NCBI GenBank assembly: GCA_964604905.1 | Contig: CAZSCC010000714.1 | Location: forward strand, 1 to 32,343 | DNA: 32,343 nucleotides | From: JACQFK01 sp964604905 | Lineage (GTDB): Bacteria > Planctomycetota > MHYJ01 > JACPRB01 | Direction: 5' to 3' | Shown: positions 6,854 to 14,206 of the stretch, in pieces | Layout: each line of letters begins with the position of its first letter | Position numbering within the stretch: position 1 is the stretch's first letter | Made by a program: the position numbers and the translations under genes | The notes under the pieces: model-generated | Seen by the model: the letters and a program-made list of their open reading frames with translations, nothing else | The model's database searches: none | What the model was told of the DNA's origin: nothing

Positions 6854-8270
6854 GCACGCGGGCGACCGCCCGCTTCCAGCCGGCGAAGAGCGCGTCCGCC
6901 TCCCGGCGGGGCATCCCCGGCTTGAAGACGCGGTCGACGTCAAGCGGCAGCTCCGCGCGAGAAGTCCAGAGCCCGACCCCCACGCCCGCCAGATAGGCCG
7001 CGCCCAGCGCCGTCGCGCCGATCGACTTCGGCCGCACGATCCGGGCGCCCAGCACGTCGGCCTGGAACTGCATGAGGAAGTCGTTCGCCGTCGCGCCGCC
7101 GTCCACGCGAAGCTCGCGGACCCGGATGCCGCCCGCATCGATCATGTCGCGTGTCTGGTAGGCGATCGACTCCAGCGCCGCGCGGACGATCTCGGCACGG
7201 CCCGAGCCGCGCGTCAGCCCGACGATGGCCCCCCGCGCGTCCATGTCCCAATAGGGGGCGCCCAGCCCCACGAACGCGGGGACGAAGTAGACGCCCTCCG
7301 TCGACGGGATCGACCGCGCCAGCGCCTCCGTCTCGGCGGCCTTCCGGATGAGACCCAGCGAGTCGCGCAGGTACTGGATCGCCGCCCCCGCGATGAAGAC
7401 CGCCCCCTCGAGGGCGTAGACGGTCTCGCCGCGCGGCCCGCAGGCGAGGGTCGTCAGCAACCCGGCCTTCGAATCGCGGCGCCGCCGCCCCGTGTTGGCC
7501 ATCAGGAAGCATCCCGTCCCGTAGGTGTTCTTCATCGAGCCGGGCGCGGTGCAGCCCTGACCGAAGAGCGCCGCCTGCTGGTCCCCGGCGATCCCGACGA
7601 CGGGGATCTCCGGGCCGAAGAGGCGGCACGTGCCGAACCGCTCGGCCGAGCCCCGGACCTCGGGGAGGATCGACCGCGGGACCTCGAAGATCCCCAGCAG
7701 CTCGTCGTCCCACGCGCGGCGGTCGATGTCGTAGAGCATCGTGCGCGACGCGTTGGTGGCATCGGTCGCATGGACGCGCCCGCCCGTCAGGTTCCAGAGG
7801 AGCCACGAGTCGACCGTGCCGAAGCAGAGGTCTCCCTTGGGCCGCACGTTCTCGAGGATCCACCGGATTTTTGTGGCGGAGAAGTAGGCGTCGCAGACGA
7901 GGCCGGTCTTCCGGCGAATCGTCTTCTCGAGGCCGCGCGCGCGGAGTCGCTCGCACATCGGAGCGGTGCGGCGGCACTGCCAGACGATCGCGTTGTGGAC
8001 GGGCCGGCTGCTCTTCCGGTCCCAGAGGACGGTCGTTTCGCGCTGGTTGGTGATCCCGATCGCGGCGATCTCGCGCGGGTTCCGGACGACCCGGCGCAGG
8101 ACGCCCAGCGTCGCCTTCCAGATCTCGACCGGATCGTGCTCGACCCAGCCGGGCCGGGGATAAATCTGGCGGAACTCGGCATAGGCGCGGTCGATCTGCC
8201 GGCCGCGCCCGTCCACGAGGATGGCGGAGACTCCCGTGGTGCCCTCGTCGACAGCGACGATCTGGGCCAT
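6843..8270 (-). CDS. glpK: glycerol kinase
   Basis: A 475-residue FGGY-family kinase that phosphorylates glycerol to glycerol 3-phosphate in the cytoplasm. The N-terminal phosphate-binding loop reads VDEGTTGVSAILVD. Residues equivalent to the E. coli glycerol-contact set are present: R77-E78 in TNQRETT, Y129 in DAYFSATK, and D230-Q231 in GIAGDQQAALFGQ, where D230 is the expected base. The C-terminal GATALGAAYLAG motif is also present. The length is slightly below the usual 500. The ATG directly follows the stop of the zinc-ribbon/TPR gene without a gap, so the two are co-transcribed. No glpF or glpD is nearby. The 3' end overlaps the retropepsin-like gene by 11 nt. Confidence 0.93.
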   Translation of the reverse strand: MAQIVAVDEGTTGVSAILVDGRGRQIDRAYAEFRQIYPRPGWVEHDPVEIWKATLGVLRRVVRNPREIAAIGITNQRETTVLWDRKSSRPVHNAIVWQCRRTAPMCERLRARGLEKTIRRKTGLVCDAYFSATKIRWILENVRPKGDLCFGTVDSWLLWNLTGGRVHATDATNASRTMLYDIDRRAWDDELLGIFEVPRSILPEVRGSAERFGTCRLFGPEIPVVGIAGDQQAALFGQGCTAPGSMKNTYGTGCFLMANTGRRRRDSKAGLLTTLACGPRGETVYALEGAVFIAGAAIQYLRDSLGLIRKAAETEALARSIPSTEGVYFVPAFVGLGAPYWDMDARGAIVGLTRGSGRAEIVRAALESIAYQTRDMIDAGGIRVRELRVDGGATANDFLMQFQADVLGARIVRPKSIGATALGAAYLAGVGVGLWTSRAELPLDVDRVFKPGMPRREADALFAGWKRAVARVLTR

Positions 8271-9647
8271 CTATTTCTTGAGCAGCCTCCGGATGGAGTG
8301 GTAGGGGAAATTGTGGCCCGGCGTGGCCTCGAGCGCCTTCGCGGCCCACTCGGGCTTCCCGGTGGCGACAGCGAGGTAGAAGTAGAGATCGTTGACGCGG
8401 AAGCGCGTGAGCGCCTTCGCCTCGGTCTCGAGGTCGGCGTCCATCCGCGTCCCGGCCAGGTGCTCCATCATGAGGATCTCGTGCCGGAGCCGGCCCAGCT
8501 TGCGATCCACATTGCCGAGGAACTCCTTGGCGTCGGCGACGGCGAGATCGCGTTTCCCGGCGATCAGGCGGGCGATCGCGCGGTACCAGATCGCCTCGCC
8601 CGACACGCGGGGATCGGGCACCTTCATCAGGTCGGCGGTCTCGGCCTCGAGGCGCGCGAGGTCGCCCGATTCCAGCAGGACGTTCAGCGCGGACCGGCGC
8701 AGGCGGAGGGAGTCCACGGAGGCCGGGTCCATCTTGGCGCGTGCCTCATCGAGGATGCGGAGGGAGTCCTCGAACTTCCCCGCCTCGCGCTCCTGGCCCG
8801 CCAGCGCCTGGGCCCGGTAGATCGCCAAGGCGTTCGTCAGGGGGGATCCCGGCTGTGCGACCCCGAAGACCTGGCGCGCCTCGTCGGGTTTCCCCATATA
8901 GATGAGCGCGCGGTGGCGGTTGTAGAGGACGGCGGGGTCGGAGGGCCGGTCCTCGAGGAGTTTGAGGGCTTCCGGGTACCGCTCGAGGTCGAGATAGACC
9001 TCGGCCAGAAGGACCCCGCGGGCGGCCTCCAGCTTGGCGGTCTGGAAGGATTTCTCCAGGTACGTCAGCGCCTTGGCGGAGTGCCCCAGGAATTCCAGGG
9101 CCTCTCCGGTGCGGAACCGGCACTCTTCCTCCTCCTTCGGATCGGCCATCGCCTGGGTCCAGTGCTGGAGCGAGGATTCGAAGTACCCCAGTTCCCGGCA
9201 GCAGCGGGCCATGTAGAGGTTGAGGAGCGGGTTGTTCGGGGAATACTGGAGGGCGACGCCCAACTGGGCGTGGGCCTGCGGCCACCTCCCCTGGCGGACC
9301 AGTTCGACGATCTGGAGCTGGAACATCTCGCGCGCCTGCTCGGAATCAAGGGCGACGAGGCCGTCCGGAAGCTCCGAGGAGGACCGGAAGCGGAGAAAGA
9401 GGGCGACCGCCAGAACAACGACCCCGGCCGTGACGGCCCCCCAGACCCACCGCCGTCCGCGCTGGGCACAGACGGCACAGAGGAAGTGCTTCCGCCCCTC
9501 GACCTGCCGGACGTCCGCCCCCTTGCCCCCGCAGACCGAGCAGGGGATGAGGTCGCGGGCGACCGCCTCCTCGAGGGGGATCTTGTCGGGGCTGTCCACT
9601 GGAACCCAGTATACCCGACCCGTTCCGGCGGAGCCCTGGGAATCCAT
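8271..9647 (-). CDS. zinc-ribbon, membrane-anchored TPR protein
   Basis: About 458 residues from the ATG at 9647; an in-frame GTG at 9662 would add five residues and cannot be excluded. Two CxxC pairs (C36/C39 and C57/C60) form a predicted zinc ribbon, followed by a transmembrane helix at about 68-87. The rest is helical with TPR-like units (for example QAHAQLGVALQYSPNNPLLNLYMARC, KALTYLEKSF, EALKLLEDRPSDPAVLYNRHRAL). The layout suggests a cytosolic zinc ribbon and an external TPR scaffold; no enzyme motif is seen. Its stop is immediately followed by the glpK ATG. It diverges from the small sigma-54-promoted gene across a roughly 130-bp spacer. Confidence 0.8.
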   Translation of the reverse strand: MDSQGSAGTGRVYWVPVDSPDKIPLEEAVARDLIPCSVCGGKGADVRQVEGRKHFLCAVCAQRGRRWVWGAVTAGVVVLAVALFLRFRSSSELPDGLVALDSEQAREMFQLQIVELVRQGRWPQAHAQLGVALQYSPNNPLLNLYMARCCRELGYFESSLQHWTQAMADPKEEEECRFRTGEALEFLGHSAKALTYLEKSFQTAKLEAARGVLLAEVYLDLERYPEALKLLEDRPSDPAVLYNRHRALIYMGKPDEARQVFGVAQPGSPLTNALAIYRAQALAGQEREAGKFEDSLRILDEARAKMDPASVDSLRLRRSALNVLLESGDLARLEAETADLMKVPDPRVSGEAIWYRAIARLIAGKRDLAVADAKEFLGNVDRKLGRLRHEILMMEHLAGTRMDADLETEAKALTRFRVNDLYFYLAVATGKPEWAAKALEATPGHNFPYHSIRRLLKK

Positions 9648-9687
9648 GGCCCTAGGGGGCACCCCACCGTAGCCCTGCCGAGCTCAA

Positions 9688-9703
9688 CCTACCGGGCGGT
9701 AGG
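9688..9703. promoter_or_regulatory. palindrome upstream of the sigma-54 promoter
   Basis: CCTACCGGGCGGTAGG is a pair of perfect 6-bp arms (CCTACC/GGTAGG) around GGGC. Its centre is about 65 bp upstream of the predicted sigma-54 transcription start near 9761. It could be an operator for the Fis-type helix-turn-helix of an enhancer-binding protein or for a repressor of the divergent gene. Only one copy was noticed. Confidence 0.4.
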
Positions 9704-9734
9704 AAACAGCTGCACTCGGCGGCTTGCGTGCGTT

Positions 9735-9750
9735 TGGCACGCGCCTTGCT
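9735..9750 (+). promoter_or_regulatory. consensus sigma-54 (-24/-12) promoter
   Basis: TTGGCACGCGCCTTGCT (9734-9750) matches the sigma-54 consensus TGGCACG-N4-TTGCW at every conserved base. The GG (9736-9737) and GC (9748-9749) have the required 10-bp separation. The start would fall near 9761, leaving about 17 nt with a strong Shine-Dalgarno before the ATG at 9778. A matching activator type, a GAF-AAA+ protein with intact GAFTGA loop, is encoded at 2832-4151. Confidence 0.85.
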
Positions 9751-9777
9751 CGAGTGGAGGGAGCAGGAGGAAGGATC

Positions 9778-10026
9778 ATGCGTCGGATGATGGTCGCCCT
9801 GGCCGCGTTCTACCAGCGCTGGAAGTACGTGGAAGAGGAGGCCGGGGCCCCCGCCTCGGCCCCGGTCCCCCCCGCCGACAGCCAGACCCTGCGCCTCCGC
9901 CGTGCCATTGCGCTTGAGGAGCAGCGGGTGGCCGACTACCGCCGGAACGGCTGCCCTGCGCTCGCCCGGGAGCGCGAGTCCACCCTCCGCTCCCTCCGCA
10001 CCCGCCTCGCCGCCCTGGAGCTGTAA
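9778..10026 (+). CDS. small orphan protein under sigma-54 control
   Basis: An 82-residue protein not recognised as a known family. The N-terminus (MRRMMVALAAFYQRWKYVEEE) could be an amphipathic or weakly hydrophobic helix. A Pro/Ala-rich linker (about 24-34) precedes a charged helical segment (LRLRRAIALEEQRVADYRR to the end) that could form a coiled coil. The start is chosen because GGAGGAAGG lies a few bases before the ATG and a consensus sigma-54 promoter is correctly spaced upstream; a frame-compatible ATG at 9724 lies upstream of that promoter and is rejected. It is probably monocistronic: palindromic array B begins 9 nt after the stop and the next gene has its own -10 box. Confidence 0.75.
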   Translation: MRRMMVALAAFYQRWKYVEEEAGAPASAPVPPADSQTLRLRRAIALEEQRVADYRRNGCPALARERESTLRSLRTRLAALEL

Positions 10027-10035
10027 CCGCCCGTC

Positions 10036-10095
10036 CAACGAAACGCACCGTCTGTTTCGTTGCGCTCGCAACGAAACAGACGGTGCGTTTTGTTG
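10036..10095. repeat. palindromic repeat array B (two units, hairpin)
   Basis: Two 27-bp units (10036-10062 and 10069-10095) are separated by CGCTCG. The cores are GCACCGTCT and AGACGGTGC, exact reverse complements, so the whole 60 bp folds into a long, almost perfect hairpin; the only arm change is GTTTTGTTG at the end. It lies 9 nt after the stop of the small gene and 9 nt before the TATAGT box of the next. There is no T-tract, so a classical terminator is not shown. Confidence 0.9.
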
Positions 10096-10104
10096 CCTTT
10101 GGGG

Positions 10105-10110
10105 TATAGT
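10105..10110 (+). promoter_or_regulatory. -10 box with leaderless spacing
   Basis: TATAGT ends 9 nt before the ATG at 10120, with no clear -35 hexamer at normal distance and no purine-rich ribosome site properly placed. It is consistent with a leaderless transcript for the oxidoreductase-aldolase pair. Confidence 0.55.
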
Positions 10111-10119
10111 GGGGACCCC

Positions 10120-11550
10120 ATGGCGGACTTCCTGAAGGGCAACCCGCTGTTCGCGGGCCGGGATACGCTGGCCGGCGAGATCCGGCGGCTGGGGCTCGAC
10201 ATCCCCCTCGAAGCCGAGATTCGAGAGTCGCTGAAGCCCGCAACCGTCGGCCACAGGCGCGTGGGCAACCGCTATGTCATCCACCCCATGGAGGGGTGCG
10301 ACGGGACCCTCGAGGGAGCCCCCGACGAGATCACGTACCACCGCTGGGGACGATTCGCCCGCGGAGGCGCCAAAATCCTCTGGGGCGAGGCCTGCGCCGT
10401 CGTCCCCGAGGGACGCGCCAACACCCGCCAGCTCCTCTTCTCCAGCGGGAACGCCGACTCCCTCAAACGCCTCATCGCCTTCGCCCGCGACGAGCACCGA
10501 AAGGCCTGCGGGAACGCCGACGACTTCCTCATCGGCCTCCAACTCACCCACTCGGGCCGCTTCGCCTTCCCCAGCCCCTCCGTCCTCGTCCGCGATCCCG
10601 TCCTCGACCCCTTCACCAAGGTCGGGAAGGAACGCCGCCCCTTCGACCTGCCACCCCTCACCGACGACTATCTCGACCGCCTCCAGGACGCTTACGTCGC
10701 CGCCGCGAAAATGTCCAAAGACGCGGGCTGCGACTTCATCGACCTCAAGCAGTGCCACCGCTACCTGCTCAACGAGATGCTGGGCGCCCGGACGCGCCCC
10801 GGCAGGTACGGCGGCTCCCTCGAGAACCGCACCCGCTTCGCCCGCACCCTCTTCCAGCGCATCCGCGCCGAACTCGGCAAGGACCTGATCCTCGCCACCC
10901 GCATGAACATCTTCGACGCCGTGCCCTACCGGAAAAGGGCCGACGGCATGGGCGAGCCGGTCGAACTCCCCAGGCCCTATCTGAACGCCTTCGGCGTCAA
11001 CCCCGACAACCCTCTCGAGCCCGACCTCCGCGAGCCGATCGAGGCCATCCGCCTCTTCTGCGAGGCGGGCCTCCAGCTCCTCAACATCAGCGCGGGATGC
11101 CCCTACACCAATCCCCACTTCCTCCGCCCCGCCGACACCCCGCCGCCCGACGGCTACGACATGCCCGAGAGCGGCCTGGTCGGCGTCGACCGCCACTTCC
11201 GCATGGCGGCCGAGGTCCAGCGCGCGTTCCCCGACCTCCCCATCGTCGGCACCGGCTACAGCTACCTCCGCGAGTTCGCCGCCGAGGCGGGGGAGGCCAA
11301 CCTCCGCGCCGGCCGGATCTCGCTGGTCGGCCTCGGCCGCGGCGCCATCGCCTACCCCGACTGGGTCCGCGACCTCCAGGAGAAGGGCCGCCTCGAAAAG
11401 CTGAAAGCCTGCATCACCGTCAGCTATTGCACCACCCTCATGCGCTCCAAGAACAACGAGCTCGGCCAATACGCCGCCGGCTGCGTGCCGCGCGATCCCG
11501 TCTACGGCAAGCTCCTCCAGGAGATCCGCAAGAAGGAGCGCGAAACGTGA
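10120..11550 (+). CDS. old-yellow-enzyme family NADH:flavin oxidoreductase
   Basis: A 476-residue FMN-dependent TIM-barrel oxidoreductase. The family signature is clear in CHRYLLNEMLGARTRPGRYGG followed by SLENRTRFARTLFQRIR, matching the H-x-YLL...YGGS-x-ENR pattern. Other typical barrel segments are FLIGLQLTHSGRF, LLNISAGCPYTNPH, and LPIVGTGYSYLREF with GLGRGAIAYPDW near the phosphate-binding end. It is longer than single-domain ene-reductases, with a C-terminal extension containing cysteines, but it lacks the full Fe-S plus second NAD domain architecture of 2,4-dienoyl-CoA reductase. The substrate is unknown. It overlaps the downstream DapA-family gene by 4 nt (GTGA), so the two products probably act in one pathway. 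Confidence 0.88.
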   Translation: MADFLKGNPLFAGRDTLAGEIRRLGLDIPLEAEIRESLKPATVGHRRVGNRYVIHPMEGCDGTLEGAPDEITYHRWGRFARGGAKILWGEACAVVPEGRANTRQLLFSSGNADSLKRLIAFARDEHRKACGNADDFLIGLQLTHSGRFAFPSPSVLVRDPVLDPFTKVGKERRPFDLPPLTDDYLDRLQDAYVAAAKMSKDAGCDFIDLKQCHRYLLNEMLGARTRPGRYGGSLENRTRFARTLFQRIRAELGKDLILATRMNIFDAVPYRKRADGMGEPVELPRPYLNAFGVNPDNPLEPDLREPIEAIRLFCEAGLQLLNISAGCPYTNPHFLRPADTPPPDGYDMPESGLVGVDRHFRMAAEVQRAFPDLPIVGTGYSYLREFAAEAGEANLRAGRISLVGLGRGAIAYPDWVRDLQEKGRLEKLKACITVSYCTTLMRSKNNELGQYAAGCVPRDPVYGKLLQEIRKKERET

Positions 11551-12461
11551 AACGCTTCCTCGACCGTATCAAGCCCGCGCGGAGGATCGACGCCAACTCT
11601 GCCGTCCTCCTCCCCTTCACCCGCGACGGAAGGCCGGACTACGAGGAGTTCGAACGCCATCTCCTCCGCACCGCCCGGGCCGGCATCACCCCCGCCGTCA
11701 ACATGGACACGGGATTCGGCCCCCAGCTCACGCCCGCCGAGCGCGTCGAGATCCTCCGCCGCACGCGGAAGGCGCTCGGCAGCGCCCCCTTCATCGCCGG
11801 GGCGGGACCCTTCGGCGAGACGTATGAGCAGGCGGTCGCATCGATCCTCGACCAGGGCGCCATCCCGATCGTCTTCCAGAGCGATCAGTTCTCGAACGGC
11901 GACGTGGTCGCGCTCACCCGCAAGATCGTCGCCCCCGCCCCGAAGGCCCTCGCGTTCGAGCTGGGCAAGATGTTCGCCCCCTTCGGCCGCATCTACGACC
12001 TCGAGACCTACCGGCGCCTCCTCGACATCCCCAACCTGGTCGGCGCCAAGCACTCGTCGCTCTCACGCACCGAGGAACTTGCGCGCCTCGAGCTGCGCGA
12101 TCGCCACCGCCCCGACTTCAAGGTCTACACGGGGAACGACCTCGCGATCGACATGGTGATGTACGGCAGCGACTATCTGCTCGGAATCTCGACTTTCGAC
12201 CCCGAGGCCTTCGCGGTGCGTGACCGCTGGTGGGCGGAGGGGAACGCGCGGTTCTTTGAGCTCAACGACGCGCTCCAGGCCCTGGGCGCCGTGGCCTTCC
12301 GCGACCCCGTCCCCGCCTATAAAGACAGCGCCGCAACCTACCTGAAGCTGACCGGGCGGATGAAGGACCCGCACCCCCACTCCGCCTGCCCGCGCCGCCC
12401 CGCCTGGGAGGCGGAACTCCTCGCTCCCCTGGCCCGCACCATCGAGGCCGCAACGAAATAG
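11547..12461 (+). CDS. DapA-family (dihydrodipicolinate synthase-like) aldolase/lyase
   Basis: A 304-residue TIM-barrel protein of the class I DapA/NAL superfamily. The Schiff-base lysine is probably K168 in NLVGAKHSS, aligned to the G-x-K motif of the family. ITPAVNMDTGFGPQLTPAERVEIL and APFIAGAGPFGETYEQAV match the conserved N-terminal barrel strands. The usual catalytic tyrosine region reads IVFQSDQF, without the standard YY, so true dihydrodipicolinate synthase activity is doubtful; a keto-acid or sugar-acid lyase is more likely. The GTG start overlaps the oxidoreductase stop. The last residues and the TAG stop come from palindromic array C. Confidence 0.85.
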   Translation: MKRFLDRIKPARRIDANSAVLLPFTRDGRPDYEEFERHLLRTARAGITPAVNMDTGFGPQLTPAERVEILRRTRKALGSAPFIAGAGPFGETYEQAVASILDQGAIPIVFQSDQFSNGDVVALTRKIVAPAPKALAFELGKMFAPFGRIYDLETYRRLLDIPNLVGAKHSSLSRTEELARLELRDRHRPDFKVYTGNDLAIDMVMYGSDYLLGISTFDPEAFAVRDRWWAEGNARFFELNDALQALGAVAFRDPVPAYKDSAATYLKLTGRMKDPHPHSACPRRPAWEAELLAPLARTIEAATK

Positions 12462-12510
12462 ACCGTCTGTTTCGTTGCGTCCGCAACGAAACAGACGGTG
12501 CGTTTCGTTG
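12451..12510. repeat. palindromic repeat array C overlapping a stop codon
   Basis: Two 27-bp units (12451-12477 and 12484-12510) are separated by CGTCCG. The first has arm CAACGAAAT and core AGACCGTCT, the second CAACGAAAC and AGACGGTGC. The C-to-T change in the first arm creates the TAG at 12459-12461 that ends the DapA-like gene. The array lies between convergent genes; the sigma factor stop is 14 bp beyond its right end. The stem could slow or end transcription from both sides, but no T-tract is present. Confidence 0.9.
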
Positions 12511-12524
12511 GGCCCGCTACCGCG

Positions 12525-14069
12525 CTATTTCCCTTCGGCCAGGGCCTTGATCTCCGCGGCCAGCAGCGCCTTGCTGTAGATCCGTACATCGTCGATCGAG
12601 CCCTTGGCGGCCCAGGACCAGTGCTCCACGTCGGGGCAGCCGATCCCGATCCGCCACGGCTGCTGGCCATAGTCCCGAGCCTTCGCGTTCGCCTCGAACT
12701 CGGCCTCGCTCTTGAGCTCGCCGTCCACGTAGATCGCCACCTTGCCCGCCGCCCGGTCCACCACGCCAGCCACGTGATACCACGATCCTGGCGCGTACTC
12801 GTCCTCCCAGGTCCCTGCCCCCTTCCACTCCGGCTCTTTCGCCCCCGCAATCCAGTGCGTCATCAGGAACTTCCTCGCGCTGTTGTACTGCAGACCCAGA
12901 TGCCAACCCGCCTTGTGGACGATCCCGTACGACTCGTTGTTCTCGTTGTCCTTCCCGGCCGGCACGTCCTCCGGTTTGAACCACGCCGCCAGCGTGTAAC
13001 TCTCCTCCTGCACCTTGTCGAGCAGGTCCGAATTGGGGAGTTGGACGTGGCCGCCCTTCCCGTCGAGCTTCAGCGCGCCTCCTCGCTTCCCCTCGACCCA
13101 TGAGGCCATCCCCACGACCTTCCCCGCGCCCCGGCCCGAGGCCTCCACGACCTTATCATCGTCCAAGGTCCAGTGGCCCACGAGGTCCGAGTTCCACGTG
13201 ATCTCGCCGACCGACTCCGCCGATGCGAACTCCAGCGACGGCTCCATCGACACCCCCGCCGCCTCCGCCTTCGAGGCCGCGGGAAGCGACGCGCCCCCCG
13301 AAAAGAGCGCCACGTTCGCCACGATCAGCGCCGCCGCCGCAGAGACCGTCCCCATCGCCGCCTTCACCTTCGCCCAGTACAGCATCTTCATCGCTCCTTC
13401 CGTCAAGAACAGGACCCGCCCCGACACGCACGCCCCGGCCGAAGCCGCCCGCGCCGCCGCGGGCGCAAAGCCCAGCGGCACCGCGTGGGCCGCCGCCTCG
13501 CGCGAGAGCACCGCCGCGACGACCGCCACCGAGAGCGCCGTCACGCCCCGCCGCGCCAGGCGGTCGCGCAGCAGCTCGCGGCCCCGCGACAGCCACGCGC
13601 CTACCGTCCCCACGGGTCGCCCCAGCTCCGCCGCCGTCTCCTCCAGGCTCCTCCCCTCGAGGTGGAAGAGCACCAGGGGGCGGCGATAGCGGTCGGGCAG
13701 CGCGTCGAGCTCGCGGTCGATCAGCGGCCGCAGCTCGTCGTCCGGAACCGTTGCCTTCATGGCTCGCTCCATCGCCTTCCGCTCCCGCGCGCGGCGGGCC
13801 TCCCGCCCTTTGAGGACGTTCACCGACACCCCGTACGCCACGTGATGAAGCCACGGCGCGAGCGGACGGGAGAGGTCGAGCCGCGACGCCTTGAGCGCGA
13901 GCGCGAGGAAGACCGCCTGCGCCCCATCCCGCGCATCCTGCGCGTCGCCGAGCACCCGCGCGCAGACGTTGATCACCAGCGCCTCGTGGCGGCGCACCAA
14001 CGCCTCGAACGCCTGCTCGTCGCGCGACTCTGCGAACGCCGCCAGAAGTTCCCCGTCGGTCCGTTCCAT
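12525..14069 (-). CDS. ECF sigma factor fused to a LamG-like domain
   Basis: A 514-residue fusion. Residues about 5-90 are sigma-70 region 2 (FEALVRRHEALVINVCARVL, DARDGAQAVFLALALKA), and about 115-175 are region 4 (LDALPDRYRRPLVLFHLEG, ETAAELGRPVGTVGAWLSRGRELL). Two hydrophobic segments follow (about 177-190 and 238-258); the second probably crosses the membrane. Residues about 295-510 form a LamG/concanavalin-A-like jelly roll (VGHWTLDDD, YTLAAWFKPED, YHVAGVVDRAAGKVAIYVDG, GSIDDVRIYSKAL). The design places an external ligand-binding domain on a cytoplasmic sigma factor, so signal perception could be direct. Long C-terminal extensions on ECF sigma factors are known in planctomycetes. No anti-sigma gene is adjacent. 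It diverges from the alpha-2-macroglobulin gene. Confidence 0.9.
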   Translation of the reverse strand: MERTDGELLAAFAESRDEQAFEALVRRHEALVINVCARVLGDAQDARDGAQAVFLALALKASRLDLSRPLAPWLHHVAYGVSVNVLKGREARRARERKAMERAMKATVPDDELRPLIDRELDALPDRYRRPLVLFHLEGRSLEETAAELGRPVGTVGAWLSRGRELLRDRLARRGVTALSVAVVAAVLSREAAAHAVPLGFAPAAARAASAGACVSGRVLFLTEGAMKMLYWAKVKAAMGTVSAAAALIVANVALFSGGASLPAASKAEAAGVSMEPSLEFASAESVGEITWNSDLVGHWTLDDDKVVEASGRGAGKVVGMASWVEGKRGGALKLDGKGGHVQLPNSDLLDKVQEESYTLAAWFKPEDVPAGKDNENNESYGIVHKAGWHLGLQYNSARKFLMTHWIAGAKEPEWKGAGTWEDEYAPGSWYHVAGVVDRAAGKVAIYVDGELKSEAEFEANAKARDYGQQPWRIGIGCPDVEHWSWAAKGSIDDVRIYSKALLAAEIKALAEGK

Positions 14070-14206
14070 GGCTACACCCCTATCCCAAGACAGAAGGCTC
14101 GCGCTTTGCAGGAAAATAGGGGAAGCCGGCCGGGGTGTGACAGATTCCCGATGGCCCGCTTTTCGTGGACTGAACCTAAAGGTCCGTCCGCCCGTTTATC
14201 CCCCCC
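14070..14206. promoter_or_regulatory. divergent spacer between sigma-LamG and alpha-2-macroglobulin genes
   Basis: This 137-bp gap must carry promoters for both genes. For the plus-strand gene TTTATC (14195-14200) lies 6 nt before the ATG, a weak leaderless-type candidate. For the minus-strand gene GATAGG lies about 9 nt before the ATG. GAACC at 14172-14176 resembles an ECF -35 core, but no properly spaced -10 was found. The divergent layout would allow the sigma factor to control the alpha-2-macroglobulin gene, which is not shown by the sequence. Confidence 0.35.

Noticed and set aside
9724..9777. Upstream ATG for the small sigma-54-promoted gene
   Set aside because: It lies upstream of the -24/-12 promoter and so outside the predicted transcript, while ATG 9778 has a strong Shine-Dalgarno site.
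10036..10095. Rho-independent terminator
   Set aside because: The stem is strong but no T-tract follows on either strand; the same unit also occurs inside a coding sequence, so a terminator is not its general role.
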